A stretch of DNA of 64,000 bases from JAKZVK01 sp965248255 (GCA_965248255.1 CBDFIW010000004.1:1612001-1676000), one strand, 5' to 3'. Shown: positions 24,875 to 33,184, numbered from the stretch's first letter. Notes: generated from the letters alone by a model not told the origin. Numbers and translations are program-made.

Positions 24875-25960
24875 CTACTTCACCGCCACGTCCCGCACCT
24901 TCGTACGGCGCGCTTTGCCCGCCGGGCCTTCGACATATAACGTGACGAAGTACTCACCGGCTTTCTCGTAGCGGTGGGTGGGGTGGCGCTCGGTCGAGGT
25001 CCGGCCATCGCCGAAGTCCCACTTCCAAGAGGTGATGTCGCCGTAGGAGCGGTCTTGGAAGGCGACCAGGCGACGGTCCATGTCGACGACTTGAAACGAC
25101 CACTGCGCCTCGACCGGCTTGCGGAAGCGCTTCTCGAGGGGCATCAGGCGAAACGCGACCAGCTCGGAGGCGTTACCGTACATCGTGGTCTTGTGTGACA
25201 GATTCCAGAAGCCGGCGTAGTCCTCCTTGTTGACGCCGTCGTAGTCGAGGATCGACCACGACACGCCGATGACCGTGCCCTCCTTGAGCTGGGAAACCAC
25301 GGCCCGCCCCGGGCCTTCGGGCGGCGCGTAGTCAAACGGCGTGATCCAGAACTCGAGGATGAGCTTGCCGCTTTCGCCCGGCTTGAAGTCATACGCGAAT
25401 GCGGCGTTGGCCCACGGCAGCTCTTTGATCCAGGGCTGGCTGCCCCAGACGAACGCCCAGTCCTGGCCCTCATGCGGCGTCATGATGTGGTAGTTCTGCG
25501 CGTGCACGCCGTGATAGAGGAAGTGCGCCTGCATCGGTTCGAGGCCGTCCTTATAAGGGTGCATGGTCTTGACGAACGGGCCGCCGGAGAGGTCGCCGTC
25601 CACCACCAGCTCGAAGATGTCGTTATGGCGGCCGGCTTGCGCGAAGTCCCAGTAGTCGTCGTAGGCTTCATAGAGAAAGTAGAGCTGGTTGATCCCTTTG
25701 ACCCAGCCGACCTTGACCTTGACGTCGAGGTCGTTGCGGTCGAAGTTGGTCCCGTTGCCTTTGACCGTGTCGGAGAGTTGGTCGGTCCCGATGATGTGGT
25801 CGCCGGGCACGATCGCCCAATCGTCGGTCTTGGCGTCGATGCGCGGGATTTGGTCGGCGGGAAACTGAAAGATCTTGAACTCGACCCCTGGGCGTTCGAG
25901 GGCGGGCGCGGTGGACGCGAAGAGCAAAGCAGAGACGGCGAAAACAAGGATCATGTTCAT
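24875..25960 (-). CDS. Exported protein with CBM9/DOMON-like domain and PKD domain
   Basis: A 361-aa protein with an N-terminal signal peptide (MILVFAVSALLFASTAPA). Residues of about 30-260 have the pattern of carbohydrate-binding family 9-like domains: IDAKTDDWAIVPGD near the start, VKVGWVKGINQLYFLYEAYD, FELVVDGDLSG and LEFWITPFDYAP. A PKD domain closes the protein (WKWDFGDGRTSTERHPTHRY, EYFVTLYVEGP). Probably a secreted or surface glycan-binding protein. The left half of a MITE lies about 30 bp upstream, and an IS481 element directly behind that, so its native promoter may have been displaced. Confidence 0.75.
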   Translation of the reverse strand: MNMILVFAVSALLFASTAPALERPGVEFKIFQFPADQIPRIDAKTDDWAIVPGDHIIGTDQLSDTVKGNGTNFDRNDLDVKVKVGWVKGINQLYFLYEAYDDYWDFAQAGRHNDIFELVVDGDLSGGPFVKTMHPYKDGLEPMQAHFLYHGVHAQNYHIMTPHEGQDWAFVWGSQPWIKELPWANAAFAYDFKPGESGKLILEFWITPFDYAPPEGPGRAVVSQLKEGTVIGVSWSILDYDGVNKEDYAGFWNLSHKTTMYGNASELVAFRLMPLEKRFRKPVEAQWSFQVVDMDRRLVAFQDRSYGDITSWKWDFGDGRTSTERHPTHRYEKAGEYFVTLYVEGPAGKARRTKVRDVAVK

Positions 25961-27330
25961 TCGATAGCTCCCCGAGACGAAGCCGCGACGCCTAGTGGAA
26001 TGTCGCGGAGATTCCTTAGGTGTAGGAGTATCCAGCGAGACTTGAACTTACCGGGCCATAGGTAACACTTTATGCCAAGCACATAGGTAACACTTCTCGT
26101 CCGGGGTGGGGCCGGACGTAGGGAGCCCGGAGGGCGACCGCAGTCCGGTCCCACCTCGGACGAGTGGCCCGCCGCCGGGTCCGGGCAAGGCCGCAACCGC
26201 CACCCCCGTTCGTCGAACAGGCCCAGCTCGTAAAAGGAAAACCATACCCGCCACACCCCCTCCTCGATCGCCTCCAGCCCCACCCGCTCGCCGTTGAGTC
26301 CCTTGCCGACAAACACTCGTTGACGCCGCCAGCGAAGCTGCCCATCCACCACGCGCCGCACCGCCAGCGCCGCCGGATACTCCGGCTCCTTCAGCCGCGA
26401 GGGATACTCCCGCCCCGAGCCCTGATAACACTCGCTGGGCGTCCGCAGCTCCAGCCCCTGGTGCGGTCGCTCTTCGTTGCAATCTTGGCGAAAGCAATCC
26501 AACGCCCGCTGCTGCGCCCGCAGGTTCGCCGCCGGCGGCGAGGCCGTCTCTTGCTTCAGCGTGCGGTGCATCCTCTCATGCCGCCCGTTCTGTTCGGGAT
26601 GTCCCGGCTCGATCCGCTGCGGATAAATCCCCAACTTGATCCACCATACCGCCAGCCGTGACAGCCCGTGCACCGCCAGCGTCGCAAACGGCGGCCCGTT
26701 GTCGGTGCGCAGCACCCGCGGCAAGCCAAACTCCCGAAATGTGGCTTCAAACAACGGCTGGACGTGTTCTCGATCCGGTGTCGCCACCGCCTGGCAACGC
26801 AATAAGTAACGGCTAGCCGCATCCGAGATCGTCAACGGATCGCAGCGCTGGCCGTCTTGGGTGCGGAACCAACCTTTGAAGTCGGCGCACCAAACCCGGT
26901 TGGGCTCGCTCCCCGGCGTCAGCGGCGGTGCGGTCGGCGCGGCGCGCGCCCGGCGCCGCCGCGGCACCGTCAGACCGTGTCGCCGCAGCAGATTTCCGAT
27001 CGTGCTCACCGCCGGCCAAGCCACCTCGGGCTGCGCCCGCTGCAGCCGCGCTTTCAAGGTGACCGCGCCCCAGCGCGTGTGCTGTGCCCGCAGAGCGAGA
27101 ATCTCTTGCTCGATCGCGGCCGCGGTCTGCTGCGGATGGCGTCGCGCTGCTCGGGAGCGGTCCTGCAATCCTTCCCAGCCCTGCTGCCCGTAGCGCTGCA
27201 GCCACTTGTAGCCGGTCTTGCGACTCACGCCGTAGCGCCGGCACAGCTCGGCCATCGACTCGAGTTTCCTTTCCCAGTCCACCACAAAGCGAGTTCTCTC
27301 GTTTCGCACACAGGTCTCCTGCCAAGGCAT
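25957..27330 (-). CDS. IS481-family transposase
   Basis: A 457-aa reading frame. An N-terminal helix-turn-helix (MAELCRRYGVSRKTGYKWLQ) is followed by the rve/DDE core: WCADFKGWF (first Asp), RTDNGPPFA (second Asp) and GHPEQNGRHERMH (Glu), then NEERPHQGLELRTPSE. The DDE triad looks intact. The frame has no stop inside the element: the last 30-odd residues are encoded by the terminal repeat and the adjacent MITE half, and translation ends at 25957, just inside the 5' end of the PKD gene. The functional part probably ends near residue 390. Confidence 0.88.
   Translation of the reverse strand: MPWQETCVRNERTRFVVDWERKLESMAELCRRYGVSRKTGYKWLQRYGQQGWEGLQDRSRAARRHPQQTAAAIEQEILALRAQHTRWGAVTLKARLQRAQPEVAWPAVSTIGNLLRRHGLTVPRRRRARAAPTAPPLTPGSEPNRVWCADFKGWFRTQDGQRCDPLTISDAASRYLLRCQAVATPDREHVQPLFEATFREFGLPRVLRTDNGPPFATLAVHGLSRLAVWWIKLGIYPQRIEPGHPEQNGRHERMHRTLKQETASPPAANLRAQQRALDCFRQDCNEERPHQGLELRTPSECYQGSGREYPSRLKEPEYPAALAVRRVVDGQLRWRRQRVFVGKGLNGERVGLEAIEEGVWRVWFSFYELGLFDERGWRLRPCPDPAAGHSSEVGPDCGRPPGSLRPAPPRTRSVTYVLGIKCYLWPGKFKSRWILLHLRNLRDIPLGVAASSRGAIE
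25992..26049. repeat. Palindromic MITE, copy C, left half
   Basis: CTAGTGGAATGTCGCGGAGA at 25992 is the canonical MITE left end. The right half (27415-27490) lies beyond the IS481 element. The exact breakpoint is not certain. Confidence 0.6.
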
Positions 27331-27411
27331 AGATCATTCCCTCTCAGAAATGTTTTATGCCTCAAAGTGTTACCTATGTGCTTGGCATTAGGTGTTACCC
27401 ATGTCCCCGGT
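26050..27411. mobile_element. IS481-family insertion sequence inside MITE copy C
   Basis: Inverted ends: ACCGGGCCATAGGTAACACT at 26050 and its counterpart running inward from 27411. Within each end the motif CATAGGTAACACTT or a close variant occurs twice, about 25 nt apart, on either side of ATGCCAAGCA. The element is about 1.36 kb and carries one transposase gene. It splits a MITE. A GTAGG on both sides may be the target duplication, but 20-odd unexplained nt remain at the left junction. Confidence 0.75.
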
Positions 27412-27414
27412 CAA

Positions 27415-27490
27415 TACCGCCGTAGGGGCGGGCCCCTGTGCCCGCCCGGCTGCTCGTTTACCACCAAGTTTTCTTTGCGACAGTCCATTA
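27415..27490. repeat. Palindromic MITE, copy C, right half
   Basis: Starts in the hairpin (GTAGGGGCGGGCCCCTGTGC) and ends TTTGCGACAGTCCAT plus TA at 27489-27490. It is the complement of the left half at 25992, separated by IS481. The minus strand encodes KLGGKRAAGRAQGPAP, very like copy B. Confidence 0.75.
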
Positions 27491-27538
27491 GGGCGCACGG
27501 CATGGTCGGCAGGCTCGCGCCCGCGGCGCTGTTGCGAG

Positions 27539-28234
27539 TTACCGGATCTCCCGCATGCGAAGACTGCGATACCAAACGGGGTCGTCATGGTCCTGCAAAT
27601 GTAGGTCTCGACCGCGCGCCTCGATGTCCCCGCCGCGAATGCGCAGCCGCTCCACCAGGTCCGCCAGAGCGGGGTCGGTGTAGTCGATATCGACCACCTT
27701 CTCGCCGTTTAGCCAGTGCTCGATGAGCGTGTCTTGGGCGACGATCCGCCCTTTATTCCACTCACCCGGAGGGCGCGTCGCGTCCCTGGACGGCGCGAAA
27801 GCGTAGTACAGCGCCGCGGCGTTGGTGCGCGGGTCCTTCCCGTTCGCGTGCAGCTGCCTATCGAGGATCTGGTATTCGTACTGCCCGGGGCGGTAGTAGA
27901 CGCCGCTGTTGCCGCCGGGCGAAATCTTCCACTCAAAGCGCAACTCGAAATCGTCCGGCACGTGCTGGGCAACGTAGTCGATGCCGCCGCCGCCGCCGGT
28001 GCGGGCAATCGCCCCGTCTTGAACCGCCCAGTTGTTGCCGGGCACCTCCCAGCCGGTGAAGTCCATGCCGTTGAAGATGAGCTTGAACCCGGCTGCTTCC
28101 TCTTCGGCGGTGAGTGTGTTGCGCTGGACCGCGTCGGCTGGAGCCGTATCGGCAGCCTCGGGTTCAACTGCGGCCTCGCCGCAACCCCACAGCAGCAGGA
28201 CGGTTCCTAACAACGTCCCCACGAACATGCGCAT
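27539..28234 (-). CDS. DUF1080 (3-keto-disaccharide hydrolase-like) lipoprotein
   Basis: A 231-aa protein. The start at 28234 is set by GGGAGGT four nt upstream and by the lipoprotein signal (GTLLGTVLLLWGC, lipobox Cys about 19). The DUF1080 concanavalin-like body has GFKLIFNGMDFTGWEVPG, DDFELRFEWKISPGGNSGVY, PGQYEYQILD and WNKGRIVAQDTLIEHWLNG. The frame is open for 96 further codons upstream through MITE copy D, but those are not expected to be translated. Family members hydrolyse 3-keto-glycosides or bind glycans; this copy is probably periplasmic and membrane-anchored. Confidence 0.87.
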   Translation of the reverse strand: MRMFVGTLLGTVLLLWGCGEAAVEPEAADTAPADAVQRNTLTAEEEAAGFKLIFNGMDFTGWEVPGNNWAVQDGAIARTGGGGGIDYVAQHVPDDFELRFEWKISPGGNSGVYYRPGQYEYQILDRQLHANGKDPRTNAAALYYAFAPSRDATRPPGEWNKGRIVAQDTLIEHWLNGEKVVDIDYTDPALADLVERLRIRGGDIEARGRDLHLQDHDDPVWYRSLRMREIR

Positions 28235-28332
28235 CAGTACCTCCCGGTTGACTTGGGAAGGATACGCTAACGTCTGCCTTCGGCACAAGTGAGGCGGTTC
28301 ACGCAATACTCGCCAAAGCAGACCGCTTTCTG

Positions 28333-28427
28333 GTGGAGCGTCGCCGAGAGATCCTGCGAGACTGTAGGGGCGGGCCCCTGTGCCCCCTGCACGTTTACCG
28401 TTAAGCTTTCTTTGCGGCAGTCCATTA
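28333..28427. repeat. Palindromic MITE, copy D
   Basis: Left end GTGGAGCGTCGCCGAG, centre GTAGGGGCGGGCCCCTGTGC (the second hairpin arm is shortened), right end TTTGCGGCAGTCCAT plus TA at 28426-28427. It lies about 100 bp upstream of the DUF1080 start. The rest of the 28235-28553 gap shows no gene. Confidence 0.75.
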
Positions 28428-28553
28428 GCGACCGTCCCCGACCGTAAAGCAGAGTGAAAAACTTGACACCTTTGTTCAGATGTCGATGAGATCAGACGGC
28501 TAGTTCGCGCCCGGCGTAACAAGATCCTCGCGCATGGCTTACCTTGTAGAAGG

Positions 28554-29063
28554 ATGCACCGCGTTGTTTGCCACCTTCTTCTAGCTGCCGCCGGAGCACT
28601 CCATGCTCAAACCGGCGAGCGGGCCGCGAGCGCCGTCGTCGAGGCGCCGGAGCAGCCGATTCCGTTTAGCCACAAAGTCCACGTGGGCATGGGCCTCAAA
28701 TGTCTCGATTGTCACGCGATCAAGGACCCCGGCTTCGCCGCCGGCTACCCCCAGGAAGCGACCTGTATGGCATGCCATGCCGCGGTCAAGCCCGACAGCC
28801 CGCACATTAAGAGGCTGGCCGAGTTTGAAAAGAAGAACGAGCCGGTGCCTTGGGTCAAGGTCTATCGTGTTCCCGACTACGTTTACTTCTCGCACGCCTT
28901 TCATCACCGCGACGCGGCTGTTTCTTGCAGCACGTGTCACGGTCCGGTCGCCGAGCGCGACGTCATCGTCCAAGAGAAGCCCGTCACGATGGGGGCCTGC
29001 ATGGGCTGTCACGACAAGAGCGGCGCCTCGAACGAGTGCGACCTCTGCCACGACACGTTCTAA
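28554..29063 (+). CDS. Periplasmic pentaheme cytochrome c, paralogue of the 23550 gene
   Basis: A 169-aa protein with an N-terminal signal peptide (VCHLLLAAAGALHAQ). Five CxxCH sites are CLDCH, CMACH, CSTCH, CMGCH and CDLCH. PIPFSHKVHVG and RVYRVPDYVYFSHAFHH match the 23550 paralogue closely, including the spacing of the first two hemes. The two genes probably arose by duplication and now flank a stretch rich in mobile DNA. A role as periplasmic electron carrier is inferred. Confidence 0.87.
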   Translation: MHRVVCHLLLAAAGALHAQTGERAASAVVEAPEQPIPFSHKVHVGMGLKCLDCHAIKDPGFAAGYPQEATCMACHAAVKPDSPHIKRLAEFEKKNEPVPWVKVYRVPDYVYFSHAFHHRDAAVSCSTCHGPVAERDVIVQEKPVTMGACMGCHDKSGASNECDLCHDTF

Positions 29064-29099
29064 CGAGGTCCGCGGCCTCAACCCGACGAGTCGGAGCTT

Positions 29100-29236
29100 A
29101 TGTGGCGTAAGCCTCCAGGCTTGCCGAGAACCGATTCCTCGGTTCTCAGGTTCGCTGTGAACGGCGCTGCTCGGTTGCCTGCCGTCCTGAGTCTCGAAGA
29201 ATCGAGACTCGGCAAGGCTGGAGCGTTACGCCACAT
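29100..29236. repeat. 137-bp palindromic element with 29-nt terminal inverted repeats
   Basis: Arms 29100-29128 (begins ATGTGGCGTAAG) and 29208-29236 (ends TTACGCCACAT) are reverse complements with few mismatches. Inside are two smaller hairpins: AACCGA..TCGGTT near 29130 and AGTCTCGAAGAATCGAGACT near 29190. It resembles a small non-autonomous mobile element distinct from the MITE family above. A partial relative may occur near 63150. Confidence 0.75.
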
Positions 29237-29269
29237 CCCGCCCGCGGCTCAGCAAGTTAGATGGCCGGG

Positions 29270-29749
29270 CTAGAACGGCACGTCGTCGTCGGTGATGCCC
29301 TGGTCGCCGCCGGTGCTGGCACCGGCGTCGGCGCTCGGGGTGGCGGCCGCGGCTTGCGGCGGGCGGCTGCTGGTCTCTTGGGAGAAATCGCCGGATCCCC
29401 CCCCGCCCTGCTGGCCGCTCAGGAGAATAACCCCTCCCGGGTCGGTGACCACTTCCGTGCGGTAGCGCTTGTTGCCGCTCTGGTCCTCCCAACTGCGCGT
29501 CTGTAGACGGCCCTCGATGTAGACCTGCTTGCCCTTCTGCAGGTAATTGGCAAGCGCTTCGGCCTTCCAGAGCACGATGTCGTGCCAGTTGGTCTCGTCT
29601 TGCCATTCCCCGGTCTGTTGGTTCTTGAAGCGGCGGTTGGTTGCCAGTGAGAAGTTGGTGACGGCGGTTCCGCTAGGCGTGTAGCGTGTTTCCGCGTCTT
29701 TGCCCAGGTGGCCGATCAACATGACTTTGTTCAAGCTGCGGGATGCCAT
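29270..29749 (-). CDS. ssb: Single-stranded DNA-binding protein
   Basis: A 159-aa SSB. The OB fold occupies residues 1-110 (NKVMLIGHLGKDAETRYTPS, FSLATNRRF, TNWHDIVLWKAEALANYLQK, KQVYIEGRLQTRSW). A Gly/Ser/Ala-rich linker precedes the acidic tip DDDVPF that binds replication and repair partners. It forms tetramers on single-stranded DNA in replication, repair and recombination. It stands alone, between a palindromic element and an IS630 copy. Chromosomal rather than phage origin is more likely from the context. Confidence 0.96.
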   Translation of the reverse strand: MASRSLNKVMLIGHLGKDAETRYTPSGTAVTNFSLATNRRFKNQQTGEWQDETNWHDIVLWKAEALANYLQKGKQVYIEGRLQTRSWEDQSGNKRYRTEVVTDPGGVILLSGQQGGGGSGDFSQETSSRPPQAAAATPSADAGASTGGDQGITDDDVPF

Positions 29750-29913
29750 GGCTTAAAGGTACAACCTGCGCGTTGCCAGATCAAGGAGCGGCGTCGCCTT
29801 TGTTGCTATGGTCGGCAGGTTCCCTGACGTGCCCAGGCTTTCATGCTATTTTTGAGAAACCAACCGGCGGGAGGTCCTCAAGCGTGTGCTATTGACTCCC
29901 GCATAATATAGAG

Positions 29914-30405
29914 TCAGTCAAAACAAAGAGAAGACTGTTTCCAGAAGGCCGTGATCAAACGCGGTTTGCGGTACATGCGGCGGAGTGCCTTGCGGGCCCG
30001 CTCGTTCAGCTCGCCGTAGTCTTTCGGACAGACGTTCGGCAACTCGTGCTGCTTCCAGTAAGCCCAGATGTATTCCACCGGATTCAACTCCGGCGCATAG
30101 GGTGGCAAGTACTCGGTTGCGATGTGGCCTTCGGAGAGTTCGATGAACTCTTGCACCAGGCGGCTACGGTGCGCCGGCAGCCGATCCCAGACGATCAGCA
30201 GCGGGCGATCGATATGACGTACCAACGCCTTGAGAAAGTCGGTCACTTGCTCTTTGCCGATCGCACCGGGATAGAGCCGGAAGTAGAAGTTACGCAGCGT
30301 CAGCCCCGCCGAGACGGAAAGCTTCTCCCAGTTGAAGTTAAACTGCAGCACCGGTGTTTGGCCACGTGGCGCCCAGGTGCGGCAGCGATGCGGCTTCTGA
30401 CTCAA
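29914..30405 (-). CDS. IS630-family transposase, C-terminal frame (DDE domain)
   Basis: 163 aa from the first ATG of this frame, but reading through from the slippery site adds ...TLVFIDESG, which supplies the first catalytic Asp/Glu. Other motifs are LLIVWDRLPAHRS (second Asp) and LPPYAPELNPVEYIWAYWK (Glu). The region is expected to be made as a fusion with the N-terminal frame by programmed -1 frameshifting, as in many IS630 elements. Confidence 0.82.
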   Translation of the reverse strand: MSQKPHRCRTWAPRGQTPVLQFNFNWEKLSVSAGLTLRNFYFRLYPGAIGKEQVTDFLKALVRHIDRPLLIVWDRLPAHRSRLVQEFIELSEGHIATEYLPPYAPELNPVEYIWAYWKQHELPNVCPKDYGELNERARKALRRMYRKPRLITAFWKQSSLCFD

Positions 30406-30956
30406 TCCGCTTTCGTCGATGAAGACGAGCGTACGGCCTTCGTTTTGGGCTTTTTTTTAATGCGCTTCCAGGTCTTGCGCTTCCAGGTGCGGATCCGCTC
30501 TTCGTTGCGCTCGCGCGCCTTTCCGGCCGGGCGTTGCGGGCTCCAGTCGAGCGCTCGCAGGATCTTCCAGGCGTGGCCTGCGTGGTATGCGACCCCGAAC
30601 TCGTCTCCGATCAGCCGAGCCACCCGCGGACAGCTCCACAGGGGCGTTGGGAAGCCGTGGGCTTCCGGGCCTTCCAGCAGCAGCGACGTCAGGCGTTCGC
30701 GTTGTGCGGCATCGAGGAGCGGCTTGCGTCCGGCGCGCCCGGCCTGGCGGAGTCCGGCCGCACCCTGCTCGCGGTATTGCCGCCGCCACTCACTGACGGT
30801 TTGGCGAGCGACGTTCAGCCGTCTCGCCGTCTCGGACTGATTGTGGCCTTGGTGGAGCAGCCGCATCGCTTCGAAACGGCGCTTCTCCAGCGCCTTGAAA
30901 TCCCGCTTCACACCTTTGGGGTTGCCCATACATATATAGATGCTCCACACTGTCAA
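30402..30956 (-). CDS. IS630-family transposase, N-terminal frame (HTH domain)
   Basis: 184 aa. DNA-binding helices are visible: KRRFEAMRLLHQGHNQSETA, then RLNVARQTVSEWRRQYREQG and AGRAGRKPLLDAAQR. It ends in a lysine-rich run encoded by the A8 slippery tract at 30451-30458. Its natural zero-frame product lacks the catalytic DDE residues; full-length transposase needs a -1 shift into the 29914 frame. The first plausible start is the ATG at 30929, which begins MGNPKGVKRDF; the longer start shown is less likely. Confidence 0.8.
   Translation of the reverse strand: MTVWSIYICMGNPKGVKRDFKALEKRRFEAMRLLHQGHNQSETARRLNVARQTVSEWRRQYREQGAAGLRQAGRAGRKPLLDAAQRERLTSLLLEGPEAHGFPTPLWSCPRVARLIGDEFGVAYHAGHAWKILRALDWSPQRPAGKARERNEERIRTWKRKTWKRIKKKPKTKAVRSSSSTKAD
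30451..30458 (-). other. A8 slippery site for -1 frameshift in IS630 transposase
   Basis: The minus strand reads CGC ATT AAA AAA AAG CCC in the N-terminal frame. Slipping back one nt gives AAA GCC CAA AAC and joins the frame that encodes VFIDESG. The tract of eight adenines is typical of transposase frameshift sites. Confidence 0.7.
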
Positions 30957-31045
30957 AAAGTGTCATAATAATTTGCGGGATTCAATAAGCTTCGCCGACC
31001 GCTTCCACGGAACCGATCAAACCTTATCTGGAGAGAGTGAACAAG

Positions 31046-31267
31046 ATGGCAGGCACCAAGCAAACCGTTACCTTCGAGATCCAGGACGACTTGATGCAAA
31101 TGCTGAATGCGGCTGCGGAGAAGTACAATCTGCCCGACGCCAGTAAGGCCCTGCGTTGTTTGCTCGACTACGCGGCAACGGACGGCGACTGGAATGCCAT
31201 CTTCAGCGAGATCCGCTGCAACCGCTGCGGCGGCCGCCCTGGCTGGACGGGCGAGAAGGCGTCGTAG
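31046..31267 (+). CDS. Small ribbon-helix-helix-like protein with C-terminal CxxC
   Basis: A 73-aa protein. The ATG at 31046 has GGAGAG upstream. The first 45 residues (KQTVTFEIQDDLMQMLNAAA, then KYNLPDASKALRCLLDYA) have the strand-helix-helix rhythm of CopG/Arc-type DNA binders. The tail contains CNRCGG, a possible half zinc site. No partner toxin is next to it. It may be an orphan regulator; the function is unknown. Confidence 0.55.
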   Translation: MAGTKQTVTFEIQDDLMQMLNAAAEKYNLPDASKALRCLLDYAATDGDWNAIFSEIRCNRCGGRPGWTGEKAS

Positions 31268-31293
31268 GTTACGCGGCGCCGTCCGTGAAGCCT

Positions 31294-33184
31294 CTACTGG
31301 AACTCGATGGTCCGCACAACACCGGCCACGCCATCGGCCAATCCCTCTTGCTCTTCGTATTCGACAATCAGGGGCTTCGGTTCCTGGGGGCCGCATACAA
31401 AGTCTACGGAGCCGCCTTCGAAGCCTTTGATGGTGATGTCGGAGGGATCGAGAATCGCCAGCACGACCGGTCCGCCTTCAGAAATCAGGTGGATGCGGGC
31501 CGTTGTCGCAAGACAGTCGAACTGCTGAAACGTCCCCTCCAACTTGAGCCAATGCGGCTTTGAAGGAACCGGGGGCGGTGAGTCGGACGCGGCTTTTTCG
31601 GAGAGGACTTGGTCTTTCACCGCTGGTTTTCTGCGCAGATGCGGTACCGCCACCGAATCGTCATCGAGCCAAGCCGACGCGGCGGCGACTTGGACTGGGT
31701 CGGGTCTCTGCGGGCGGCTGAGCCCTTCGCGCAGGCGCTCAGCCTGTTGGCGGTCGCTGGGCGCTTCGGCATATTCCAAAGCCCGCTTGACGGCTTTGCG
31801 GGCTTCGTCGGGCCGCCCGATCTTGTAGTAGGCAAAGGCTACGGCGTAAAAGAGAGGAAACGCCTCCTCCTTCTCGACCCTCTTGACCGAGTTCAGATGC
31901 CGTAGCCCCTGGATGTAGTTCTGTTCCCGCATTTGCAAGTAGCCGAGTCGGAGTCGCACTTCTCTGTAGTCGGGTTGCAGGCGCACCGCCTGCTCCAGCG
32001 CGCGGATGATCTCCGCGCTCGGCGCGCCGCCGCTACTCAGCAGATAGCCGTAGTCACGGCAGGTTCTGGGATTGGTGGTACCCAGCTCAACGGCCCAGGT
32101 GACGGCGGGCCTCGTCGTCATCGCGGGCCCGGAACGCCAAGTAGCCAAGCCCCTCGGCAACCTCCCAGCTATCGGAGTTCTGTGAGGCGAGGTCGAGATA
32201 CATCTGCTTGGCTTGCTCCTGCTTGTCGCGCAGCACCGACAGCAAGTCGGCCTGCACGAGCCCCGCTTCGAGTGGCGTCGCCGGCCGCACCTCCGGGTTC
32301 TCCGCGGCCTTCTCAAGGCGGATGTCGAAAAGGGCGCCGAAGAACCGGTCCTGCCGCATGTAGAACCGGAGGTCCTTGTACACCTGTTCGAGCGGTTTCC
32401 CATACACAGACTGGAAGGCCTGCTCCGGCGGGGTGCCGGTCGAGAGTGCGTGCATGAGATTAGCGAAACCCTCGCGCGGATACTGGTCCCACAAGTTAAG
32501 CATGTGCACCAGGGCCCAGCTTTGGGCGTAAAAGACGCCGACACGCTTGCGCTCGTTGTAGTGCGGTGAGTCATGGTCGACCGTGGTCAGCGTTGCCAGA
32601 TCGAGCCACTTCTGATTCTGGAGAGTCTGAACGTAGCTGGGCTCGAGAGCACCGATTCGTGCTTTCTTGGCGATCGGCTCCAGCGATGAATACAACACCG
32701 CGAGACCCTCGTTAAGCCACGGAGGAATCTCGGCGCCGGAATGGCGTACCAACAGGTGAACGTATTCGTGGACCGCGGTGGACTGCTTGCTCGACGAGAT
32801 GCTGCTCATCACGATGTAGTCGCGCTCGCGCGCGCCGACGTAGTAGGCCGAGGAGAACTCCCGCGTCCGGAAGGGCTCAAACTCCTTCTTCGATCGGAAA
32901 CCGATAATTCGCACCGCTAGCGTTGAGCCCCGCTTTGCATTGGAGGCTTGGTGGAAAAAGCTGCGGATGGTCTCGAAGTACAGGATCGCGCTGCGGGCCC
33001 GCTTTTCACCGGCTGTGGTGTACAGCTCGAAGTTCGGCGTCGCTACGCGAATCCATTCCTGTTTCGCGTAGGTCGGGGCGACCATCGCAATGACGGCGAT
33101 GACCAACACGAAAAGCCAAGAAGTCGCCGTCTGCCGTTTGGCTTGCAAGAACGAGCCCTCCGAGGAGCTGACGCTTCGTTTCAC
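31294..33184 (-). pseudogene. Peptidase MA-like (HExxH) TPR protein, frameshifted
   Basis: Two overlapping frames together make one protein of about 620 aa. The first (33184-32087) has a signal/membrane segment (WLFVLVIAVIAMVAP) and a gluzincin-like site STAVHEYVHLLV...WLNEGLAVLYSS, with HEYVH zinc ligands and a downstream Glu. It stops in ...EARRHLGR. The second frame continues AVELGTTNPRTCRDYGYLL and then TPR-like helices (EIIRALEQAVRLQPDYREVR, AFAYYKIGRPDEARKAVKRA) and a C-terminal beta domain to 31294. The junction near 32087-32100 lacks one or two nucleotides. This is either a real frameshift or a sequencing error. Confidence 0.75.

Larger units (their letters stand above)
29890..30987. 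mobile_element. IS630-family insertion sequence, copy 1
   Basis: TA dinucleotides flank imperfect terminal repeats: left TATTGACTCCCGCATAATAT, right the complement of TATTGAATCCCGCAAATTAT. Duplication of TA is the hallmark of IS630/Tc1-mariner transposition. The element is 1.1 kb with a two-frame transposase joined by a poly-A slippery site. Confidence 0.82.

Noticed and set aside
28235..28522. A 96-codon N-terminal extension of the DUF1080 gene
   Set aside because: It passes through MITE copy D; the lipoprotein signal and ribosome site place the start at 28234.
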